Part shown: positions 32,088 to 39,270 of the stretch, piece after piece | Layout of the letters: every line of letters begins with the position of its first letter | Numbering within the stretch: position 1 is the first letter of the stretch | Assembly: GCA_002361775.1 (NCBI GenBank) | Contig: DETV01000067.1 | Span: 19,748-76,002, forward strand | Direction: 5' to 3' | Source of the DNA: Eubacterium sp. UBA3279 | Lineage (GTDB): Bacteria > Bacillota > Clostridia > Lachnospirales > Lachnospiraceae | DNA: 56,255 nucleotides | Made by a program: the position numbers and the translations under genes | The notes under the pieces: model-generated | Database searches by the model: none | Seen by the model: the letters and a program-made list of their open reading frames with translations, nothing else | What the model was told of the DNA's origin: nothing

Positions 32088-32947
32088 TGTCCGTCCCTCC
32101 TTTGCAGCGCTGAACAACACATATTAATGAGCAGAATCAACACAAATAATACCACCGCTGTGGCAATCAGAGCTTCTCTGTGTAAATCAGCTGCATATCC
32201 CATTTCCATGACAATATTTGCCGTGAGGGTACGGACTCCCATAACCAGACTTTTCATCCCATGAGTTGGCATCAAGGGTTGATTTCCTGCTACCATAATC
32301 ACGGCCATGGTTTCTCCCACAGCTCTTCCAATTCCCAACACAACGCCTGCCAAAATACCTGATTTTGCTCCTGGAAGTACCGCAGTAAATACACTTCTCT
32401 CCGGTGTTGCTCCGAGAGCCAACGCTCCTTCATAATAAGAATCCGGAACCGCCCGAATACTGCTTTCTGCCACGCCGATAACCGTAGGAAGAATCATAAT
32501 TCCCAACAAAATGGAAGCTGTCAGCATACTCTTTCCATTCCCGCCTGCTAAGTTCTGCATAATGGGAACAATAACTACCAGTCCGAAAAATCCATATACA
32601 ATAGAAGGAATTCCTGCCATAAGCTCTACTGCCGGTTTGATTATTTTATATGTTTTAGGTTTACAAAATTTTGCCAGATAAACTGCTGCAAAAAAAGCAA
32701 TTGGTACTCCTATGATAATTGCTCCCACCGTCACATAAATACTTCCCAGAATCATAGGCAGAATTCCAAAAATATTCTGCATCGGTTTCCACTTTTGTCC
32801 CAGCAAAAATTCCCCCGGACCTATTTTAGCAATAGCCGGAATTCCTTTTGCAAACATAAATATACAGATCAGCGCTACTGCCAAAATGGATACGCAGGCA
32901 GTCAGCAAAAATACAAATTTCATGATTCTTTCTTTTACTTCCTTCAT
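32084..32947 (-). CDS. pstC: phosphate ABC transporter permease PstC
   Basis: A 287-residue membrane permease with about six hydrophobic segments, SIVYGFFGLVVIVPIMQ in the middle and the coupling loop AESSIRAVPDSYYEGALALG. It pairs with PstA as the phosphate channel. AGGGAGG lies six bases before the ATG. A hairpin with a T-rich tail separates it from pstS and may lower its expression relative to the binding protein. Confidence 0.95.
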   Translation of the reverse strand: MKEVKERIMKFVFLLTACVSILAVALICIFMFAKGIPAIAKIGPGEFLLGQKWKPMQNIFGILPMILGSIYVTVGAIIIGVPIAFFAAVYLAKFCKPKTYKIIKPAVELMAGIPSIVYGFFGLVVIVPIMQNLAGGNGKSMLTASILLGIMILPTVIGVAESSIRAVPDSYYEGALALGATPERSVFTAVLPGAKSGILAGVVLGIGRAVGETMAVIMVAGNQPLMPTHGMKSLVMGVRTLTANIVMEMGYAADLHREALIATAVVLFVLILLINMCCSALQRRDGQ

Positions 32948-32955
32948 GTTTCCTC

Positions 32956-32994
32956 CCTATAAAAGAAGAGCTGTCACAAGCTTCGTGTCAGCTC
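32956..32994 (-). terminator. attenuator-like hairpin between pstS and pstC
   Basis: GAGCTGACAC and GTGACAGCTC on the minus strand pair with one mismatch and are followed by TTCTTTTAT. Partial termination here would leave more pstS than pstCAB mRNA. Confidence 0.6.
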
Positions 32995-33045
32995 CGCCTT
33001 CTATTTTTCCTATTTATGACATGACGTCCGTTTCAAAAGATATCG

Positions 33046-34023
33046 TTACTGGATTTCGGACCAATCTGTAGTCTCACCGGTAAAGATGGATGCAACCTGT
33101 TCACTTGTCATATCGCTGATGGGGTTTTCCTTGTTTACGATTACTGCAATACCATCCAGTGCAATAGCTGTTCCTGTAACTCCTCCGGAAATTTCTGTGT
33201 CTTTCAATTCTCTGGATGCCATTCCAATATCGCATACGCCTTCCATTGCAGAAGTAACTCCTGTGGTAGAATCACTCTGCTGAACTTCAATCTCTACATC
33301 AGGATTCAACTTCACATAAGCTTCCTTCAATTTTTCCATTACCGGTGTTACAGAAGAAGAACCTGCTACGGTAACCTTTCCTGAAAGTCCCGCTGCTTCA
33401 TAAGCCCCTTCATTCCCCTGGCTGATATATCCGTTTTCTTCCACAACAGTCTGTCCATCTTCGCTCATAATGTATTTTACAAAATCTGCCGCCACTTCAC
33501 TGAGTCCTTCTTTTGTTACAATATTGAACGGACGGGAAATTTTATAGCTTCCGCTTTTAATGTTGTCTACAGTTGCCTCTGCTCCGTCAATATTCAGAGC
33601 TTTAACTTTTGTATCATCCATAGATCCCAAGGAAATATAACCGATAGCATATTCATTTCCCTCTACAGTTGTCAGCATAACAGATGTACTGTTAGTAACC
33701 TCTGCCATTTCTGTGGTGTTGTCTACTTTATTTCCATCTGCATCTTTGGTTTCAATTCCAAAAAGTTCAATAAAGGCGCCTCTTGTACCTGAACCCTCTT
33801 CACGGGATACAGGGTTGATCATTCCTTCAAAGCTTCCTCCCTCTATCTCTTCTGATGGTTCTTCTTTATCCTGTTCTTCAGATTCTTCCAGGGAAGCTTC
33901 CTCCTTAGACGCCTCTGGTGCGTTCTCTGCTGTTGTATCCTTTGCTTCTGTATTTCCACATCCAGCCATCATCATTGCAGATACCATAAGCGCTGTTCCA
34001 ATTGTCAACCATTTTTTTCTCAT
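33046..34023 (-). CDS. pstS: phosphate-binding lipoprotein PstS
   Basis: A 325-residue exported lipoprotein. The signal peptide ends in MMMAGCGN (lipobox Cys21 or 22), followed by an acidic Glu/Ser linker. The first half ends an unusual order: GMINPVSREEGSGTRGAF appears before VTVAGSSSVTPVMEKL, so a PstS domain pair or circularly permuted arrangement is present: the phosphate-loop motif SREEGSGTR, normally in the second lobe, precedes the N-lobe motif GSSSVTP. The phosphate ligands S-x-x-x-T/S and R-E-x-x-S-G-T-R are both kept. AAGGAGGA precedes the ATG. It is the first gene of the pst operon. Confidence 0.92.
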   Translation of the reverse strand: MRKKWLTIGTALMVSAMMMAGCGNTEAKDTTAENAPEASKEEASLEESEEQDKEEPSEEIEGGSFEGMINPVSREEGSGTRGAFIELFGIETKDADGNKVDNTTEMAEVTNSTSVMLTTVEGNEYAIGYISLGSMDDTKVKALNIDGAEATVDNIKSGSYKISRPFNIVTKEGLSEVAADFVKYIMSEDGQTVVEENGYISQGNEGAYEAAGLSGKVTVAGSSSVTPVMEKLKEAYVKLNPDVEIEVQQSDSTTGVTSAMEGVCDIGMASRELKDTEISGGVTGTAIALDGIAVIVNKENPISDMTSEQVASIFTGETTDWSEIQ

Positions 34024-34123
34024 AATTGTTATCCTCCTTGATGAGTATCCTGTTTTCTGTATACTCTTTTTGGGTACTTCTTTTTGTACCTGTCTTTTTT
34101 TTTATTTCTTAACGACAACTACG

Positions 34124-34167
34124 ATTATAAATGGCGTCTGTAAAATCAAAAAGCCAACTTATGTTAA
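34124..34167 (-). promoter_or_regulatory. pst operon promoter with possible PhoP sites
   Basis: TATAAT (rc of 34124-34129) has no good -35. TTTACA (rc of 34139-34144) and TTAACA (rc of 34162-34167) lie 23 bp apart, near the 11-bp periodicity of PhoP boxes. An activator-dependent promoter is plausible but not proven. Confidence 0.4.
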
Positions 34168-34174
34168 AAGGAAA

Positions 34175-34207
34175 TTAAAAAAAGCCGTTGAAAAAACGAC
34201 TTTTTTA
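34175..34207 (-). terminator. terminator of the nrdG-dut unit
   Basis: On the minus strand AAAAAAGTCGTT and AACGGCTTTTTTT pair around TTTTC, ending in a T-run. It separates dut from the pst operon promoter. Confidence 0.75.
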
Positions 34208-34286
34208 CATTCCACAAAGAAAATCTCCCTTTTTGTAGATTTTCTACATTTTTAAATTTTACTTATACTTTACAAATCTCAACAAA

Positions 34287-34802
34287 TTATTTTCCTGTGG
34301 TACTGCCAAAACCACCATTTCTCTTCTCCGAAGCATCATCATCCACCGTAATTCCATACTCCAGGAAGATTCCCTGGGCAAATCCCTCTCCCGCTTTGAT
34401 TTCCACAGTTTTTCCTTCTCTTCCGTCATTCATGATTTTCATAAAGATATGACCCTCATTGTCGGAATAATAATAATCACTGTCAATAATACCCACTGTG
34501 TTATTCATCTGTAATCTGTACTTAAATCCAAGACCGCTGCGGGGATATACCTTCAACACCCACTCCTGCTCCATCTGCGCCCGGATTCCTGTAGGAATTT
34601 TAATGGTTTCTCCCGGCGCCAGTACAATGTCTGTCGGGGCAAAAAAATCATATCCTGCGCTTCCTGCTGTCGCTCTTCTTGGCAATCTGATGCTTTCATA
34701 GATTCCAGCTATCGTTTCCTCTGATTTTTCCTGAAAGGTATCCTTCCAATCCTCCATAAACTGTTGGAAATTTACTTTTTCAAATTTTGCAATTCTTCTC
34801 AT
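34287..34802 (-). CDS. dut: dUTP diphosphatase
   Basis: A 171-residue trimeric-type dUTPase that hydrolyses dUTP to dUMP. Motif 1 ATAGSAGYDFFAP, motif 2 YPRSGLGFKY, motif 3 NNTVGIIDSDYY (catalytic Asp), motif 4 AGEGFAQGIF, and motif 5 RNGGFGSTTGK. About 30 extra N-terminal residues precede motif 1. TAGGAG lies eight bases before the ATG. It starts 10 bp after nrdG, giving a deoxynucleotide-related pair. Confidence 0.94.
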   Translation of the reverse strand: MRRIAKFEKVNFQQFMEDWKDTFQEKSEETIAGIYESIRLPRRATAGSAGYDFFAPTDIVLAPGETIKIPTGIRAQMEQEWVLKVYPRSGLGFKYRLQMNNTVGIIDSDYYYSDNEGHIFMKIMNDGREGKTVEIKAGEGFAQGIFLEYGITVDDDASEKRNGGFGSTTGK

Positions 34803-34812
34803 CTATATTCTC

Positions 34813-35301
34813 CTATGCATGTAATACAACCAAACCTAACTCCCGTGTTTTCGGAACATCTATCACTTTCTGATTTGGGCTGCCTTTCCACTTTAAGTTT
34901 ACATCTCTGGTGGCAAGATCAAATTTTCCGTCTACCAGCACGTCCAGATACCGGATCACTTCCAGGTCTTTTACTTCCTCCCAGGTATAACCGGTATAGA
35001 GCCAAATCGTTTTCTGTGGATACTTTTCCTTGATTTCCTTCGCCAACGCTGTGATTTCCTTCACATTTCTTTCATGAAGAGGATCTCCACCGCTAAATGT
35101 AATTCCTTCTATATAAGATTTATCCAACTGTTCAAAAATCTCTGCTTTATCTTCTTCTCCAAAAGGAACTCCGCCTTCCGGATCCCAGGTGATTGGATTT
35201 TGACATCCCTTACATCCATGGCTGCATCCTGCCACCCACAGTACAACACGCAAGCCATCTCCATTTAGCATATCATCCTTCGTTATATTATGATATCTCA
35301 T
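34813..35301 (-). CDS. nrdG: anaerobic ribonucleoside-triphosphate reductase activating protein
   Basis: A 162-residue radical SAM enzyme that puts the glycyl radical on NrdD for anaerobic deoxynucleotide synthesis. The [4Fe-4S] motif is CSHGCKGCQNP (C-x3-C-x2-C), with TFSGGDPLHERN as the SAM-binding GGE-type motif and IWLYTGYTWEE. The partner nrdD is not in the window, which is unusual since they are often adjacent; here dut follows instead. GGAAG precedes the ATG. Confidence 0.95.
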   Translation of the reverse strand: MRYHNITKDDMLNGDGLRVVLWVAGCSHGCKGCQNPITWDPEGGVPFGEEDKAEIFEQLDKSYIEGITFSGGDPLHERNVKEITALAKEIKEKYPQKTIWLYTGYTWEEVKDLEVIRYLDVLVDGKFDLATRDVNLKWKGSPNQKVIDVPKTRELGLVVLHA

Positions 35302-35329
35302 TTATCTTACTTCCTTTCCTGGTGCATAT

Positions 35330-35830
35330 TCACTTATTATACTGAACCGCCGTGGGAATGTCCAGAACTTTCCCGTCCAGAACTGCTTCTTTCAACAGAT
35401 CTTCTCTGTCATACACCAGTTTCAGCGAGAAAAATGGTCTGTTTTCCTCCAGCAGACGAAAGAAAATCTTATCTCCTTCCCAAAGATTCAAAGAAAAGAT
35501 ATCTTTTTTATCTACCCATTCCAGTTCTCCCTCGTCACAGGGATGAGGTTCCCCCACAAATTTGTCCGCTGTATACAAAGACATATATTCTACGGTATCT
35601 TCTCCATACACAAATGTTACAATTCCCCGATAATGATAAGAGGTAAGGGTGTAACCCGTTTCTTCCCAGACTTCTCGTAAAAGGCAGTCTTCCGGGCTTT
35701 CTCCCCATTCAAAATGGCCTCCCACTCCGATCCATTTGTCTTTATTTACATCATTCTTTTTCACCGTTCGGTGGAGCATCAGGTATTGTTCATCTTTTTC
35801 CATATAGCACAGAGTACTCATTCTTACCAT
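35330..35830 (-). CDS. NUDIX hydrolase, MutT/8-oxo-dGTP diphosphatase-like
   Basis: A 166-residue NUDIX protein beginning MVRMSTLCYMEKDEQYLMLH. The NUDIX box is GHFEWGESPEDCLLREVWEE then TGYTL, with the full G-x5-E-x7-R-E-x2-E-E-x-G pattern. The NDVNKDKWIGVGGH segment is like that of the 8-oxo-(d)GTP diphosphatases of Firmicutes. AAAGGAG lies seven bases before ATG 35830; a longer frame to 35890 crosses the pnp terminator. It lies 28 bp upstream of nrdG and could share its transcript. Confidence 0.9.
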   Translation of the reverse strand: MVRMSTLCYMEKDEQYLMLHRTVKKNDVNKDKWIGVGGHFEWGESPEDCLLREVWEETGYTLTSYHYRGIVTFVYGEDTVEYMSLYTADKFVGEPHPCDEGELEWVDKKDIFSLNLWEGDKIFFRLLEENRPFFSLKLVYDREDLLKEAVLDGKVLDIPTAVQYNK

Positions 35831-35845
35831 ATAGGTTCTCCTTTC

Positions 35846-35879
35846 AAAAAACCCCGGAGAGCGCTGCCCTCCAGGGTTT
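35846..35879 (-). terminator. terminator of pnp
   Basis: On the minus strand AACCCTGGAGGGC and GCTCTCCGGGGTT pair and are followed by TTTT. Confidence 0.85.
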
Positions 35880-35914
35880 CCTATTATCATCCGTTCTCAA
35901 TGAAAGAATCTTTC

Positions 35915-38008
35915 TTATGCTTCAGCCGGAACATCCTTAATACTGAAACTCATTCTTCCCATCTTGTCTTTTCCAAGGCAGATTACTTTTACAATATCTC
36001 CCAGAGTCAGTACGTCCTCCACCCGGTTGATACGCTCTTTAGCGATCTTGGAAATATGAACCATTCCTTCTTTTCCAGGAGCAAATTCAACGAAAGCGCC
36101 AAATTCTTTGATGCTTACTACTTTACCTGTGAAAATCTGTCCTGCTTCAAAATCAGTTACGATTGTCTTCACATAATTCAATGCTTTGTCCATCATTTTC
36201 TGGTCTGTTCCACAAACAGAAACTGCACCGTCATCTGTGATATCGATTTTTACTCCTGTCTCTTCGATAATGGCATTAATGGTTTTTCCTCTCTGACCTA
36301 CCACATCACCGATTTTCTCAGGATCAATCATAATCTGAACAATTTTTGGAGCATATTCACTCACCTGTTTTCTCGGTTCCGGAATACATTTTTCCATAAC
36401 TTCTGTCAGGATATACTCTCTTGCTTCTTTTGTTTTTGCAATCGCTTCTTCAATGATCGGACGAGTAAGACCATGAATCTTAATATCCATCTGAATAGCA
36501 GTGATACCGTCATGAGTTCCTGCTACCTTAAAGTCCATATCGCCGAAGAAATCTTCCAGTCCCTGAATATCTGTAAGAACGATGTAATCGTCATCTGTCT
36601 CCCCAGTTACCAGACCACAGGAAATACCTGCTACCGGTTTTTTGATCGGTACGCCGGCTGCCATCAAAGACATGGTAGATGCACAGATACTTGCCTGAGA
36701 AGTAGATCCATTAGATTCAAAGGTCTCAGATACGGTACGGATAGCATATGGGAACTCTTCTTCTGAAGGAAGTACAGGAACAAGAGCTTTTTCAGCCAAA
36801 GCCCCGTGACCGATCTCACGACGTCCCGGTCCACGGCTTGGTTTTGTCTCACCTACAGAATAGGACGGGAAATTGTAATGATGCATATAACGTTTTCCTG
36901 TCTCCGTCTCATCCAGTCCATCCAGACGCTGTGCCTCAGACAGTGGAGCCAGTGTAGTAATGGTACAAATCTGTGTCTGTCCTCTTGTGAACATTGCAGA
37001 ACCATGTACTCTCGGAATCAGATCTGTCTCTGCTGCCAGAGGACGAATCTGTGTAATAGCGCGTCCATCCGGACGTTTATGATCTTTCAGAATCATCTTA
37101 CGAACAGTCTTTTTCTGGTACTGATAAACAGCTTCGCCCAGAACTGCCAGCCATTCTTCATTATCCGCAAAAGCTTCTTCCAGTTTTTCTGTAACCTGAC
37201 GGATATTTTCTTCTCTTGTCTGTTTGTCATCAGAGAATACTGCAACCTCCATCTCTTCCGGAGTAACAATTTCTCTCATAGCTGCAAACAATTCTTCCGG
37301 AACGGCACAGGACTCGTAAGTATGTTTTTCTTTTCCGCAGTCTGCAACGATTTTATCAATAAATTCAATAATCTGTCCGTTTACTTCATGAGCTTTGAAA
37401 ATAGCTTCGATCATCTTAGCTTCCGGAACTTCATTTGCTCCCGCCTCGATCATGATTACTTTTTCTCTTGTGGAAGCAACAGTCAGCTTCAGATCAGATA
37501 CAGAATTCTGCTCCAGTGTAGGGTTGATAATCAGTTCTCCATCGATCATACCCACCTGTGTGGTAGCACAGGGACCATCAAAAGGAATGTCAGAAATGCA
37601 GGTGGCAATAGCGGAACCCAGCATAGCAACAACTTCCGGATTACACTGAGGATCCACAGACATAACCATGTTATTCAGTGTAACATCATTTCTGTAATCT
37701 TTTGGAAACAAAGGACGCATAGGACGGTCAATAACACGGGAAGTCAGAATTGCATGTTCGCTGGCTTTTCCCTCTCTCTTATTAAATCCTCCCGGAATCT
37801 TTCCTACTGCATACATTTTCTCTTCATATTCTACACTTAATGGGAAGAAATCAATTCCTTCTCTCGGTTTGTCAGATGCTGTCGCTGTAGATAATACAAC
37901 AGTATCGCCATAATGCATCAATGCTGCACCGTTAGCCTGTTTTGCCACACGGTCAATATCCACTGTCAGGGTTCTTCCTGCCAGTTCCATGGAATAACTT
38001 TTGTACAT
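35915..38008 (-). CDS. pnp: polynucleotide phosphorylase
   Basis: A 697-residue 3'-5' phosphorolytic exoribonuclease. Two RNase PH domains are joined by a helical linker: GKIPGGFNKREGKASEHAIL and RPMRPLFPK in the first; RPDGRAITQIRPLAAE, GSAMFTRGQTQ, and SNGSTSQASICASTMSLMAA in the second. A KH domain (IGDVVGQRGKTINAIIEETG) and an S1 domain (GKVVSIKEFGAFVEFAPGKEG) end the protein. It degrades and tails mRNA. AAGGAG precedes the ATG. It follows rpsO, the ancient rpsO-pnp order. Confidence 0.97.
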   Translation of the reverse strand: MYKSYSMELAGRTLTVDIDRVAKQANGAALMHYGDTVVLSTATASDKPREGIDFFPLSVEYEEKMYAVGKIPGGFNKREGKASEHAILTSRVIDRPMRPLFPKDYRNDVTLNNMVMSVDPQCNPEVVAMLGSAIATCISDIPFDGPCATTQVGMIDGELIINPTLEQNSVSDLKLTVASTREKVIMIEAGANEVPEAKMIEAIFKAHEVNGQIIEFIDKIVADCGKEKHTYESCAVPEELFAAMREIVTPEEMEVAVFSDDKQTREENIRQVTEKLEEAFADNEEWLAVLGEAVYQYQKKTVRKMILKDHKRPDGRAITQIRPLAAETDLIPRVHGSAMFTRGQTQICTITTLAPLSEAQRLDGLDETETGKRYMHHYNFPSYSVGETKPSRGPGRREIGHGALAEKALVPVLPSEEEFPYAIRTVSETFESNGSTSQASICASTMSLMAAGVPIKKPVAGISCGLVTGETDDDYIVLTDIQGLEDFFGDMDFKVAGTHDGITAIQMDIKIHGLTRPIIEEAIAKTKEAREYILTEVMEKCIPEPRKQVSEYAPKIVQIMIDPEKIGDVVGQRGKTINAIIEETGVKIDITDDGAVSVCGTDQKMMDKALNYVKTIVTDFEAGQIFTGKVVSIKEFGAFVEFAPGKEGMVHISKIAKERINRVEDVLTLGDIVKVICLGKDKMGRMSFSIKDVPAEA

Positions 38009-38054
38009 AGTTTTCTCTCCTTATTTTACCTCCAGGCATCAGGTATCCGAAACA

Positions 38055-38096
38055 ACTGAAAAAAACACTCTGCATCTTCACAATGCTCTTTTCAGT
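38055..38096 (-). promoter_or_regulatory. hairpin in the pnp leader
   Basis: ACTGAAAA and TTTTCAGT enclose a GCAT/ATGC stem on the minus strand. In other bacteria the rpsO-pnp space holds an RNase III target used in pnp autoregulation; this may be similar, which is inference. Confidence 0.45.
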
Positions 38097-38144
38097 GGTC
38101 TCGGCCCATCCTTTTGCCTGATATTTTTGCTTAATGCTTAGGAA

Positions 38145-38166
38145 GGGGCGGAAAACCTTCCACCCC
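38145..38166 (-). terminator. hairpin after rpsO
   Basis: GGGGTGGAA and TTCCGCCCC pair on the minus strand with one wobble. No strong T-run follows, so termination may be partial and let transcription reach pnp. Confidence 0.55.
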
Positions 38167-38180
38167 TCGCCTTAAAAAAA

Positions 38181-38447
38181 TTACTTTCTGATTCCCAGTT
38201 TTTCGATCAGTACACGATATCTTTCAATATCTTTTTCTTTCAGGTAATCCAGAAGACCACGTCTCTGTCCTACCATTTTCAGAAGACCTCTTCTGGAATG
38301 ATGATCTTTGTGATGTGTTTTCAGATGCTCTGTCAGCTCCTGAATTCTTGCTGTCAATACAGCAACCTGTACTTCCGGTGAACCTGTGTCACCTTCACAT
38401 CTTGCATATTCAGCCATGATAGCCTGTTTCTTTTCTTTAGAAATCAT
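38181..38447 (-). CDS. rpsO: 30S ribosomal protein S15
   Basis: An 88-residue S15, the usual length, starting MISKEKKQAIMAEYARCEGD and containing GSPEVQVAVLTARIQELTEH, HHSRRGLLKMVGQRRGLLDY and the end RYRVLIEKLGIRK. It binds the central domain of 16S rRNA early in assembly. AAGGAGG lies before ATG 38447; a longer frame to 38528 would run through the leader hairpin. The 80-nt leader may regulate it. Confidence 0.97.
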   Translation of the reverse strand: MISKEKKQAIMAEYARCEGDTGSPEVQVAVLTARIQELTEHLKTHHKDHHSRRGLLKMVGQRRGLLDYLKEKDIERYRVLIEKLGIRK

Positions 38448-38474
38448 TTTATTTTCCTCCTTATTCTTTAAACG

Positions 38475-38519
38475 CCTCACATTAAGAAATGGTCGGAGAC
38501 TCCGATCTCTGAATGTGGG
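38475..38519 (-). promoter_or_regulatory. structured 5' leader of rpsO (possible S15 autoregulatory element)
   Basis: On the minus strand GCCCACATT pairs with AATGTGAGGC around an inner TCGGAG/CTCCGA stem. It lies between the transcription start (about 38530) and the ribosome binding site. S15 leaders that bind the protein are known in several lineages with differing structures; assignment here is inference. Confidence 0.5.
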
Positions 38520-38536
38520 CTGACTCACACTTGGTT

Positions 38537-38565
38537 AGTATATCATAGGGAATTTCAGATGTAAA
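38537..38565 (-). promoter_or_regulatory. sigma-A-type promoter of rpsO
   Basis: Minus strand: TTTACA (38560-38565), 17-bp spacer, TATACT (38537-38542). Confidence 0.82.
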
Positions 38566-38583
38566 CCTTTTTCCTGAAATCTT

Positions 38584-39162
38584 TCAAATTATATTATATT
38601 TTTTTCTTATTTCCTGAAGCGTTGGCGCATTTGCATCTTTCTCAGATATCTGTTCCAGATTTTCCGGTTCAACAGGAATAGGCCAGTCGATTCCCAGTTC
38701 CGGATCCAATGGAGTCAATGCTGTACCATCCATTCCTGCAAGCCATTCATTATCAAAGAAATACAGATATTCTGTAGGTTCTTCCAGTGCCTGAAAACCA
38801 TTACACACTCCCTGAGGAACAAAAACCTGAACCCCCGGTGTAATGTGAACAGTTTCTACTGCTCCAAATGTTTTACTGTCCGGTCTTGTATCCACATAAA
38901 CACCAAAAACAGAACCCAAGGCAACGGTGACTAATTTTGACATAGCCTCTCCGTGTAAACCTCGAACTCCCCCCCGTTTTGTACGGGTCAGATTTATCTG
39001 CTTCCATGATGAAACAGTTTGAAGCAAAGCATCTTTATGGGCGCTTTCACGATACAGTTCCCGAACTGTCCCCCGATCATCTGTTACCATCTTAACATTA
39101 ATAATTTTCAAACCATCGATTTTTGAATCCGAGACAGAAAAAGGGCTTATTTCCAATTTCAT
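38584..39162 (-). CDS. dTDP-4-dehydrorhamnose 3,5-epimerase-related (RmlC-like cupin) protein
   Basis: A 192-residue cupin related to RmlC: DDRGTVRELYRESAH, NLTRTKRGGVRGLHGE (catalytic-type His), SKLVTVALGSVFGVYVDTRP, VQVFVPQGVCNGFQALEE, and DPELGIDWPIP. The usual Tyr before the DP-x-x-x-I-x-W end is not seen (FFDNEWLAGMDG instead), so the exact reaction may differ. No other dTDP-sugar gene is near. GAAGGAG lies before the ATG. It sits between the Na/Pi cotransporter terminator and rpsO. Confidence 0.82.
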   Translation of the reverse strand: MKLEISPFSVSDSKIDGLKIINVKMVTDDRGTVRELYRESAHKDALLQTVSSWKQINLTRTKRGGVRGLHGEAMSKLVTVALGSVFGVYVDTRPDSKTFGAVETVHITPGVQVFVPQGVCNGFQALEEPTEYLYFFDNEWLAGMDGTALTPLDPELGIDWPIPVEPENLEQISEKDANAPTLQEIRKKYNII

Positions 39163-39191
39163 AGTACATTCTCCTTCCGTTATTCAACTTT

Positions 39192-39236
39192 TCCCAAAGA
39201 AAAAGCAGTCTTCTAAAATCAGAATAACTGCTTTCT
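39192..39236 (-). terminator. terminator of the rimP-to-nptA operon
   Basis: AAAGCAGT (39202-39209) and ACTGCTTT (39227-39234) pair; on the minus strand TTTTTCTTT follows. Confidence 0.78.
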
Positions 39237-39270
39237 ATGTTTATGTCAATATAATGAAACAGAATTGTAT

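Noticed and set aside
36806..37840. 344-codon ORF antisense to pnp
   Set aside because: Shadow frame of pnp with no recognisable domain or ribosome binding site.
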